A stretch of 54,761 nt of DNA from a virus. Position numbers and translations under genes: made by a program. The notes below the pieces were generated by a model. That model did not search any database, had not been told where the DNA came from, and saw nothing but the letters and a program-made list of their open reading frames with translations. Shown here piece after piece: positions 45,732 to 53,389 of the stretch. Positions within the stretch are counted from its first letter, which is position 1. Every line of letters starts with the position of its first letter. The stretch is taken from positions 1 through 54,761 of IMG/VR virus record IMGVR_UViG_3300020578_000101; one strand, 5' to 3'.

Positions 45732-47227
45732 ACCGAAATTGAAATGAACTTGTTGGTTAGGTCGATGACAAACAGGTTGTCAGTACTCTGCATCTTCCCG
45801 GCGGTAATGGTCCCCATGTCGGCTTTTATTGAAGACAGGTTTGTAATAGTTGCTGTATCGATCTTCGCCAGGGTTATGGAAGCGTTTTGAATCATTGCTG
45901 TGCTGATGTGAACGACACCCCCACTTACCGTGAATGGCGAGTACGTTGTCCCGTTAGACGCCTGATTCTTTATTGAAAAATTGCCAGCCACAAAAGCGGC
46001 GTTTCCGCCCGAAATTGCTACTGTTGGATTGCTTGCGCTAAACGATCCATCTTGGTTGACCGACACCGTCCCACCGGCATACAACTCCGCGCCATAAACC
46101 TTTGCGCCATTGATGCCGATCGCAGCATTGATGTTTCCGGCAGTGATCTTGTTTGCAGTCAGGGAGGCAATCTTTGCCGACGAAATAGAGGCATCCTGGA
46201 TCATTGCTGATTTCAGGTGGACCGTCCCGCTCACCACAGCAAACGGCACTGCATCAGCAGACGGGCTGTTTGTCAGGTTGTTGAGAGAACTTGTTGGATC
46301 GACTACCGCAAACTTATCAGCACGGATGATGAAAGCAGAGGTTGTTGTCCCGCTAACTGTCTCTGATGCCAGACCGAACCCGGACACATGCCCGTTCTGG
46401 TCAATCTTGACCGTGTATTGCGCAAAGAGGCTGTTGTCAGCAGCGGCACGTGCAACCGCTTCAGCCTGAACAGTTGTTGATAGTGTCCCAATGGTTGCAT
46501 TGACGGTATCGATCTTCTTTACCGTAACGTCGTTCATCGTCCGCACGGTGTTTTGTATTGACGAAACAGTGTTGCTGTCTCCTTCAACACGCGCAACACG
46601 TGTTGACAACTGTTTGAACAGCGTCGACCGCGCCAATTCGGACTGAATCTTTGAAACCAGTTCAAAGGGGTTAACGTCAGCAACCGCCTCCACCGTCTCT
46701 TGGCTGAACGGACCACGAACGTCAGCCCGAGACACGAACCTCACCCAGTAGTAATACTTGACAGCAGCCTGTGGCGGACGGTCAAAGTAATTCTGGCTAC
46801 TGCTTGTCGCAATCAAACTTGCAGTCGCAACATCATCGGTTACATTGCGCCAGATTTCTGTAAAAGAATGATTCTGGTACTCCGGTTGACCCCAGTTTAG
46901 AAACACGGCCCCGATACCACCAGTTGCCACAACATTTACCGGCGCGGGAGGTGGAGTTAAATCCTGGGTTGGCTGGTAACCGTCAGCAGTAATGTCTGCT
47001 GGGACAAGCGGAACGAGCGCGTTTCTTGCCCCCTGAATGGATGCCGAGACAGCCCCACTTGGGTCAACCGCGAGTCCGAGCAAAGCCAATTCGCGAAACG
47101 TGACGTTCTTGTCAAGCCGGTCCCCGGACAGTCCTTCACGGACGTCCAAAAGCATCTTGACGTTCGATAAGACGTGATTTGGGTCTCCGATTCCTGGTTG
47201 AGGTATCGAGGGTACTTTGGTCGTCAT
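45728..47227 (-). CDS. Lambda-J C-terminal-like tail tip protein
   Basis: This 499-residue protein has a fibronectin type III-like domain (about residues 75-165; PPAPVNVVATGGIGAVFLNW), a helical stretch with heptads (STRVARVEGDSNTVSSIQNT), and a region matching DUF1983 of lambda J (FIIRADKFAVVDP, ASLTANKITAGNI, KMQSTDNLFVIDL). It contains the C-terminal half of J only, without the hub domains, which would be odd for a siphovirus but fits a podovirus-like tail that has borrowed a tip. It sits between the nozzle-like and NlpC/P60 genes with 4-base overlaps. Confidence 0.72.
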   Translation of the reverse strand: MTTKVPSIPQPGIGDPNHVLSNVKMLLDVREGLSGDRLDKNVTFRELALLGLAVDPSGAVSASIQGARNALVPLVPADITADGYQPTQDLTPPPAPVNVVATGGIGAVFLNWGQPEYQNHSFTEIWRNVTDDVATASLIATSSSQNYFDRPPQAAVKYYYWVRFVSRADVRGPFSQETVEAVADVNPFELVSKIQSELARSTLFKQLSTRVARVEGDSNTVSSIQNTVRTMNDVTVKKIDTVNATIGTLSTTVQAEAVARAAADNSLFAQYTVKIDQNGHVSGFGLASETVSGTTTSAFIIRADKFAVVDPTSSLNNLTNSPSADAVPFAVVSGTVHLKSAMIQDASISSAKIASLTANKITAGNINAAIGINGAKVYGAELYAGGTVSVNQDGSFSASNPTVAISGGNAAFVAGNFSIKNQASNGTTYSPFTVSGGVVHISTAMIQNASITLAKIDTATITNLSSIKADMGTITAGKMQSTDNLFVIDLTNKFISISV

Positions 47228-49863
47228 ATCGCTTTGAGTTCAGTGATGGACTGCACAACCGCCACCAGGGTGATCTTGACTTGCCCCTCGACCGTTACGT
47301 ACCAGTCCCTTGCAATGTACCCGGACGGCAAGCGAAACGGCTTTGAGTCCGTAACCGAGTGTGTATGCTTCAACGCTCCGTCTCCGTACAACTTAAATGT
47401 AACCGCGGTTGCGTAGGATTCGGCTATGACCTGAGCCGCGCCGAAATTGATAGGGGTTGGGGACTCATGAATCTTGCTCTTCCACAGGTATGTTTTCTTG
47501 GACGAGCCCTTGTCAAGCATAACGATGTTGCCACTATTAACGATGTGCAATGAGTCCGCGGTTGGAACAACTGTTGCCGCTGTGGTGGTCTCAGTGCCCA
47601 AGGTCACTGGTGCATCCGCGCCATTGAGCGTGAATACAAGGTGGCCTGTCGTGTTGTCTGCTCTGGTGAAGAAGGCGTAGTAACGCCCTTCGTGCAGGTA
47701 AGCCCGAATCGACGATGGGTTGTACTCTTGCCATTGCTCCTGGGACAGAACTTTGCTGGTCAGAACATTGACCCCATTTAGCCCCAACTGCACCAAACCA
47801 TCCGGAGAGGCGTAGATCACGCTGTCGCCGGTTTCCACAATCGACCGCTTCGAAATGCATGCCTGTTGCAGGGACGTCTTAACGAGCGTCATTGCAGACG
47901 GGTCAATGCCGGTAGCAATGTAGGGGTAGGAGTCCGTTAGGATCGCCACAGACTGACCGAACGCTCCGCCGCCAACGATGTTGTGATCGACTGGTAAACG
48001 GTTCTTGGGGGACCATGCATGCGGCAGAAATGGTTCAGAAAAGCAGACGTCTTTCCCAGAAAAGCCGACGAAGATCCCGTTCGCCATCACCCGCAGCCCG
48101 AACATGTTCGATGGGGGCGACCCCCACTCAATCGACGGGATGACCTCGCCAAGGTTGGACTGCCGGATGTTGTCGGTAAATGAGGTAAGTGCAACCGCCT
48201 GTTCGCCCACAAACTGGTAGTCAGTCTCGCCGCTACCAGATGCTGTGCGGTAGATGTACTTCTTAGTAATGTTGAACGCACCAGTCGGCGCTCCGCCGGT
48301 CGTGACCGTTACCGGCTCCAAGGGGTCAATGTCGATTGCAGTGCTGGGGTCTGAAGGGGGTCCTTCTTCGCCATACTCGGACACAAAGGTGTAGACGTAC
48401 ACCCGGTTCTCGGCGAGGCGCTTGGGAGGCAGGGTTGCTGCTGCGCCGAATGCGCCATCAGGCGTGTCGAAGCCATCAATAACGGCTGGCGCAGCGTTAC
48501 CAGCAATAGACGACTGCGAATAGATGTCCACAAATACATCTTGAGATGCCGGAACTTCGCGCACCAGTCTGTAACCAGCCTCCGGCAGGTTATACGATCC
48601 GTCCGTGTACGTGAGGTTCTGGCGATAGATGCGCTTCTTGTCGATCTCAAGACCGAACTCTTCGACATGAGAGAGCCGCACCTTCGTCACATCGGCAACA
48701 ACAGACACAACACCACTGTCTTTACTAAGCGGACCCTCTACGCCAGCAAAAGTAACGTACGAAATAGCGTATGCCCTTGACGTTTCCGCCACCGGGCTTG
48801 CGCTATCCAGGTTGTCCTGAATCGATGTGTCGTCAAATGGGATAAGTACGTTGGGGGCAATGAGCGGTCGACGCGGTCTGTTTCGAATGCTGTCTGCAAG
48901 AGTGGCTGCTGACGATAGATCAGTGTCCGAGAAGGTGTCGGTATACTCGGTGTCATTAACCCCGATCGAAGCGACGAATTTGAAAGCGCCACTGACCTTG
49001 CGGTAGATGCGCTTATGGGTGATGGCTGCATTCCCGTTGGTATCGGTTGGCAGATTGGAGAGGCGGACCTTCGGCAGGTAGCGACGTTTGACGACATACG
49101 AACCGGAAGGGGCAGACCCTGGGAACGATTGGGTATTCTCGATCTTGACTGTCTTGACGTTCGATACCTCAACGACCTTCCAGGCGGCGTTCCACCCAGC
49201 AACAGAAGAGCCAGTGATTCCAATGTAATCGTCGACTAGGAGGTCGTGGTCTTTGTTGAAAGCAATGACGTACCGGGTCGCACTTTCTGACGTAAATGAC
49301 AATGGATAAAGAGTCCCAATGTCAGCGTAGTTGATCAGAGCCTTGACGATTACAGGATCGGTCGGACCAGATTGCTTGCTCCCGTTTTCGTTTGAAAACG
49401 TGATGATGTACTCACGCTCTTGCGTCTCTGGGTTTTGGATTGCAGAACCAATGGCGCTGATCGCTACGGTTGGCTTCGGGATTCCAAGCGTGTACGAGTT
49501 CCTTGGGTAAGGACCACTTCCAGACGCGAACGCAAATACAGTTGGGGCGTACTTTGGCAGGCCGTCACCGGACCAATAGATCCTGCCGTACTCGTCCTGG
49601 GTAATAGGGGAGAGCGCTACGTCAACATCACCGGAGAACTCGAACCAGTTCGCAGTTTCGTTCGCAGTTGCACGGGCGCGAAAGATTGTCTGAACCGTAC
49701 CGGCAGACTTAAGTGCAACAACTGTTTCGTTTGTTTTGACCGGTTCAATTGCCCCAGAAAACAAGCGCACGTCGACCGCTTCTTGCGCCTCTGCTGCATC
49801 AAGCAGTTTAGGGTTAAGGATCGGACGCATGCCCTTGAAGCCGCGTAATACAAATCCAGCCAT
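47224..49863 (-). CDS. Tail nozzle-like protein
   Basis: This 879-residue protein begins MAGFVLRGFKGMRPILNPKL, then LLDAAEAQEAVDVRLFSGA and IEPVKTNETV, an opening characteristic of large podovirus tail proteins of the nozzle or tubular B type. The rest is beta-rich with repeated modules (KRIYRQNL, KRIYRKVS, KKYIYRTAS followed by F-VG/VA), as expected for a beta-propeller body with FN3-like inserts. It is the first gene after the terminator at 49879-49901 in the leftward direction. Confidence 0.7.
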   Translation of the reverse strand: MAGFVLRGFKGMRPILNPKLLDAAEAQEAVDVRLFSGAIEPVKTNETVVALKSAGTVQTIFRARATANETANWFEFSGDVDVALSPITQDEYGRIYWSGDGLPKYAPTVFAFASGSGPYPRNSYTLGIPKPTVAISAIGSAIQNPETQEREYIITFSNENGSKQSGPTDPVIVKALINYADIGTLYPLSFTSESATRYVIAFNKDHDLLVDDYIGITGSSVAGWNAAWKVVEVSNVKTVKIENTQSFPGSAPSGSYVVKRRYLPKVRLSNLPTDTNGNAAITHKRIYRKVSGAFKFVASIGVNDTEYTDTFSDTDLSSAATLADSIRNRPRRPLIAPNVLIPFDDTSIQDNLDSASPVAETSRAYAISYVTFAGVEGPLSKDSGVVSVVADVTKVRLSHVEEFGLEIDKKRIYRQNLTYTDGSYNLPEAGYRLVREVPASQDVFVDIYSQSSIAGNAAPAVIDGFDTPDGAFGAAATLPPKRLAENRVYVYTFVSEYGEEGPPSDPSTAIDIDPLEPVTVTTGGAPTGAFNITKKYIYRTASGSGETDYQFVGEQAVALTSFTDNIRQSNLGEVIPSIEWGSPPSNMFGLRVMANGIFVGFSGKDVCFSEPFLPHAWSPKNRLPVDHNIVGGGAFGQSVAILTDSYPYIATGIDPSAMTLVKTSLQQACISKRSIVETGDSVIYASPDGLVQLGLNGVNVLTSKVLSQEQWQEYNPSSIRAYLHEGRYYAFFTRADNTTGHLVFTLNGADAPVTLGTETTTAATVVPTADSLHIVNSGNIVMLDKGSSKKTYLWKSKIHESPTPINFGAAQVIAESYATAVTFKLYGDGALKHTHSVTDSKPFRLPSGYIARDWYVTVEGQVKITLVAVVQSITELKAI

Positions 49864-49878
49864 GAAATCTCCAGGCGT

Positions 49879-49901
49879 AAAAAAACCCGCCGGAGCGGGT
49901 T
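49879..49901 (-). terminator. Terminator after the fibre gene cluster
   Basis: On the minus strand AACCCGC-TCCG-GCGGGTT is followed by a run of T and then ACG. It lies between the adhesin cluster and the nozzle gene, so read-through or antitermination is needed for one continuous late transcript. Confidence 0.8.
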
Positions 49902-49917
49902 GGTTGCGTGTTGTTTG

Positions 49918-49995
49918 TTATGCTATGTATGTTTCTGGCTCTGCCACAATCACTTGTGTCACGATGCCGTCTTGTACTTTTGCAAAATGTGCTAT
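49918..49995 (-). pseudogene. AUA-start remnant of the MAHF/MAHY tail protein
   Basis: The minus strand encodes 25 residues ending at TAA: AHFAKVQDGIVTQVIVAEPE then TYIA. This matches the N-terminus of the 135-residue protein at 52958-53365 (AHYVKVVDGLVVNGIVAEPE). The expected ATG is ATA (49995-49993), with AGGAG seven bases upstream still intact. It looks like a truncated duplicate that lost its start and its body, or a mini-gene using AUA. It lies between the adhesin gene and the terminator. Confidence 0.7.
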
Positions 49996-50007
49996 TGCTT
50001 ACTCCTG

Positions 50008-51270
50008 TTATGCCGTAAATGTTCCAGAGGATGTGAATGTATGGATGGTGTATCCACCGCTAGAAGTCACAGTACCGCCAGTGCCGCGCTGTGATCCTGC
50101 GTAGCGGATGATGACAATACCAGAGCCACCGTTTCCTGTTGGGCCAGTATGTGTTGTATCCCCTGCACCAGCGCCACCACCGGTGTTTGCTCCGCCAGCG
50201 CCACCGTTTGCTCCAGAAGTTCCGGTTGGGCCAGCAGCGCCAGAGTTACGGGCAGAACCGCCACCAGTGCCGCCAGAACCAGTCTGCGTAGAGCCCCCAC
50301 CGCCACCGCCTAGGCCGCCGTTACCGCCGCCATTGCCGGATGTAAACCCACCGCCACCGCCACCGCCAGCATAGTAATAGTTGTTGCCGTCAATGTTGGA
50401 CTGAACACCTACACCACCTGCACCGGCTTTTCCAGTATTTGCAGTAGCCGATGTACCACCAACAGCCCCTGCACCGCCGCCGCCGCCACCGGGGTAGTTA
50501 GTTGACCCACCGTTACCATTACCTCCGGCGTATCCCTGACCTGTAGTACCAGCGCCACCTGTACCGTTCTCAGCACCGCCGCCGCCGCCAGAACCCCCTG
50601 ATGGCGCAGTTCCGCCAGCAGTTCCTACATACGCCTGTCCGCCGCCGCCGCCAATAGATGTGACCGTGGCAAAGACAGAGTTGTTGCCGTTCCCGCCATT
50701 TCCTTGGTAGGTTGATGTTCCAGAACCACCAGCGCCAACAGTTACGGTGTAGTTTGAACCCGGTAATACAGTCAACGGAGATTCAACAGCCCCGCCACCG
50801 CCTGATACTTCGCCAGCAACAGATGAACGATAACCACCAGCCCCCCCACCCGCTGCTCCGTGAGAACCCCCCATTCCACCACCACCGCCACCAGCAATAA
50901 CAAGGTATTCAACAGAATACTGTGCGGCTTGAGAAAACTTTAACCATCCAGCAGAAGCGGGGTCATACCACTCGGGTTCACCAATAGTCGTATTAAATCG
51001 AACCATCCCAGAACCGGGCGAACCGGGTCGTTGAGCAGTAGTACCAGCGGGCAAATCAAAATACCCAGTGCTTGAGTTGGCTTGATCGCTTACAGCAGTA
51101 GGGGTCGGCGAGGTTACAGTTCCCCAGGTGGCAGTTGTGCCGTTGGTAGTTAGGAACTTCCCAGACTGCCCAGACTGACTCGGGAGCGCATTGACGTTGT
51201 CCAGCGACGAAAGGTCAACGTCACCGCTGGAGTCGACCAACAGTTTGGATAAGTTACGTGCTTTAGTCAT
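50008..51270 (-). CDS. Glycine-rich tail adhesin
   Basis: This 420-residue protein has an N-terminal attachment part (MTKARNLSKLLVDSSGDVDL, then a FDLPAGTTAQRPGSP segment), the transition YSVEYLVIAGGGGGG, about 250 residues of Gly-rich loops, and a C-terminal tag GSGIVIIRY followed by TVTSSGGYTIHTFTSSGTFT. The Gly-rich domain is expected to pack as polyglycine-II helices, as in phage adhesins whose variable loops bind host receptors. It shares its C-terminal tag with the next gene. Confidence 0.75.
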   Translation of the reverse strand: MTKARNLSKLLVDSSGDVDLSSLDNVNALPSQSGQSGKFLTTNGTTATWGTVTSPTPTAVSDQANSSTGYFDLPAGTTAQRPGSPGSGMVRFNTTIGEPEWYDPASAGWLKFSQAAQYSVEYLVIAGGGGGGMGGSHGAAGGGAGGYRSSVAGEVSGGGGAVESPLTVLPGSNYTVTVGAGGSGTSTYQGNGGNGNNSVFATVTSIGGGGGQAYVGTAGGTAPSGGSGGGGGAENGTGGAGTTGQGYAGGNGNGGSTNYPGGGGGGAGAVGGTSATANTGKAGAGGVGVQSNIDGNNYYYAGGGGGGGFTSGNGGGNGGLGGGGGGSTQTGSGGTGGGSARNSGAAGPTGTSGANGGAGGANTGGGAGAGDTTHTGPTGNGGSGIVIIRYAGSQRGTGGTVTSSGGYTIHTFTSSGTFTA

Positions 51271-51279
51271 GCTGAATCC

Positions 51280-52203
51280 TTATGCCGTAAAGGTGCCGGA
51301 GGATGTAAAGGTGTGGTAGGTATATCCATCCGAGGAAGTTACTGTGCCGCCTGTACCAACCTGAGCGCCCGGGTAACGAATAATTACAATTCCTGAACCC
51401 CCGTTTCCACCAACTTGTGAGGCACCGCCCCCGCTTGCTGTTCCACCAGTTCCACCGCCGCCGCCGCCTGTGTTTTCGCCGCCGTTAAAACCTTTTTGTG
51501 TGCCATTCCCGCCGCCACCACCGCCGCCACCTGACCCGCCGGTTGAAAAAGTTGCGGAGTCATAAATTCCGCCGCCACCGCCTCCTGCGTAAGATGTTCC
51601 TAAAGACTTCCAATTTATACCTACTCCACCATTTCCCGCTACACTTGTTGTTGCGTTTCCACCTGCGGAAGTTGCACCGCCGCCGCCACCACCAGGATAT
51701 TTATTTGTATACGCGGCAGTGCCACCAGCGTTTCCTTGACCAGACGTGCCTGTTCCCGGGTATCCTGTGGCTGAACTACTATTTCCTGATCCACCAGCAC
51801 CAGAACCACCGTTTCTTTCTGCTCCGTTGTAAACGCTATTGCTGTTTGGTGCTGAACCGCCACCTACGGCAGATGTGCCATGGAAAGCAAAAGTGGTATT
51901 CGATCCAGAAGTCGATGATTTTCCATCGTTTTGTGCAGCACCTCCGGTTCCACCGCCTCCAATTGTTACAGAATATGCGGTTCCAGGCGTAACTGTTCCG
52001 CTACTGTCAATTGCTCCACCAGCGCCGCCACCCCCAGTAGCGGCATTGTTAAAACCGGCGCCGCCGCCACCGCCCCCACCGGCAACAATTAAATACTCAA
52101 TAGTGTAAGTAACACTCGGCCAATTAGAACCCATAATGGCGTTCCGTTGGTCTTTTAAAGACCAGATACCGCTAGCACCTGTTGTGCTTGGAAACTGTGC
52201 CAT
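51280..52203 (-). CDS. Glycine-rich tail adhesin, paralogue
   Basis: This 307-residue protein has a short N-terminus with GIWSLKDQRNAIMGSNWP, then YTIEYLIVAGGGGGGGAG, Gly-rich loops, and the same C-terminal tag (GSGIVIIRYPG, TVTSSDGYTYHTFTSSGTFT) as the 420-residue neighbour. The shaft differs while the transition and tail are conserved, pointing to domain shuffling. Its first base overlaps the stop of the preceding gene. Confidence 0.75.
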   Translation of the reverse strand: MAQFPSTTGASGIWSLKDQRNAIMGSNWPSVTYTIEYLIVAGGGGGGGAGFNNAATGGGGAGGAIDSSGTVTPGTAYSVTIGGGGTGGAAQNDGKSSTSGSNTTFAFHGTSAVGGGSAPNSNSVYNGAERNGGSGAGGSGNSSSATGYPGTGTSGQGNAGGTAAYTNKYPGGGGGGATSAGGNATTSVAGNGGVGINWKSLGTSYAGGGGGGIYDSATFSTGGSGGGGGGGGNGTQKGFNGGENTGGGGGGTGGTASGGGASQVGGNGGSGIVIIRYPGAQVGTGGTVTSSDGYTYHTFTSSGTFTA

Positions 52204-52556
52204 TAGGAAATCTCCTCATAAGAGCACACGGCTACGAGGTCACTGGCTGCACTGGCTGTACAGCGAAGTGCGTCACCTTCTTCGAGGTAAATGGCTTTAG
52301 ACATCAGATCAAGCGTTGCATCCGATGGAACGGAAACTGTCGAGACAAGAGGGTAAGCCGTGCTTGAGCGAAACAAATCTACTGTGATGTTAGCAACGTT
52401 TGTGCCGTCCACATTTGAGATATAAAGAGCGTTGACTTTGAATACTTTGTTGCTGCCACTTGAGTTAGTGACGATTGCCGTAGCAGAAGTGCCGACAGCC
52501 TGTACCGCCGTCTTACCTGTGATGGTTGCTACATTGACGATATTAGGGGCTGCCAT
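52203..52556 (-). CDS. Small tail/fibre-associated beta protein
   Basis: This 117-residue protein is beta-rich, with FKVNALYISNVDGTNVANIT, then AIYLEEGDALRCTASAAS and VAVCSYEEIS. It resembles the 108-residue protein at 354-680 in design and in its position after an AIAMAI-ended gene. Likely a small virion protein of the fibre cluster. No motif indicates enzymatic activity. Confidence 0.6.
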   Translation of the reverse strand: MAAPNIVNVATITGKTAVQAVGTSATAIVTNSSGSNKVFKVNALYISNVDGTNVANITVDLFRSSTAYPLVSTVSVPSDATLDLMSKAIYLEEGDALRCTASAASDLVAVCSYEEIS

Positions 52557-52559
52557 GAT

Positions 52560-52955
52560 TTATCCTCCGAATACAATTGCCATCGCAATTGCTTTACCTG
52601 TTGACGCCTTTGGCGCAAGAAGAGCATCAGCCTCTGCTTTTGTATAAGCACTATCAATCGGCTCGTAACGAGCGTCAGCCTCAGCCTTGGTGTATCCGTC
52701 ACTCAAACCGCGGGGCAGGAATGCCACCGTCTCAACCACGTCATCAGCAGAAGCAGCCGCAGTCAGAACAACTGTTGTGCCGTTCGACGCTGTGTAGTCG
52801 TCGCCATTGATTAACTTGACACCGTTGACATACACGTCGATGTAGCCGACCGTGTAGCCGCTGGTGGGCGTGAATGTTGTTTGCCCAGCAGTGGCGGTGA
52901 ACGTCGTCGTAATCCTTTGGGACGCTACGCCTGGACTGTTGCCGATGTACGCCAT
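52560..52955 (-). CDS. Tail fibre N-terminal-type protein
   Basis: This 131-residue protein begins MAYIGNSPGVASQRITTTFT and has TSGYTVGYIDVYVNGVKLIN, GDDYTASNGTTVVLTAAASA and VVETVAFL. That string is one of the most common phage tail fibre head domains. It is followed by two TKAEAD repeats and the C-terminal KAIAMAIVFGG. It is normally fused to a longer fibre; here it is stand-alone and may form a short fibre or adaptor. Confidence 0.75.
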   Translation of the reverse strand: MAYIGNSPGVASQRITTTFTATAGQTTFTPTSGYTVGYIDVYVNGVKLINGDDYTASNGTTVVLTAAASADDVVETVAFLPRGLSDGYTKAEADARYEPIDSAYTKAEADALLAPKASTGKAIAMAIVFGG

Positions 52956-52957
52956 GG

Positions 52958-53365
52958 TTACTGTCCTTCGGTTTCGATTTCAACCCAGTTGGTGGTGTCC
53001 TCATCCCAGTGGTAGAAAGCGCCGTCCGTAGGATACGGAACGGGTGACTCCCACAAGCATGAGGTATCGTTTAAGGTCCAAGAATTCCAGGGCTTGGGCG
53101 GAATGAACGCATTCCTTACGCGGTCGTACGTGTACCCGATGCCAGCGTAATTCTTGCGCTGACGACCTTCGTCTGCGGCAATCATTCCTGCTTGATCAGC
53201 ATGTGGTTCGTTGGTTGCGGGATCGTAGTAAACGCCGCCACGCATGTTGTATGAGGTCTTGATCCACTCACCAGGAGATGAATCAACGAACGTGTCAAAG
53301 AATTCTGGTTCCGCGACGATGCCGTTGACGACCAGACCGTCGACTACTTTTACGTAATGTGCCAT
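52958..53365 (-). CDS. Conserved MAHY-type tail protein
   Basis: This 135-residue protein begins AHYVKVVDGLVVNGIVAEPE after Met, then WIKTSYNMRGGVYY, KNYAGIGYTYDRVRNAFIPP and KPWNSWTLNDTSCLWESPVP. This is a very conserved small phage protein found near fibres, with many aromatic residues, possibly involved in host contact. An N-terminal remnant of a second copy lies at 49918-49995. Confidence 0.72.
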   Translation of the reverse strand: MAHYVKVVDGLVVNGIVAEPEFFDTFVDSSPGEWIKTSYNMRGGVYYDPATNEPHADQAGMIAADEGRQRKNYAGIGYTYDRVRNAFIPPKPWNSWTLNDTSCLWESPVPYPTDGAFYHWDEDTTNWVEIETEGQ

Positions 53366-53389
53366 GTGTTTACTCCTAAAAAATTAGGT

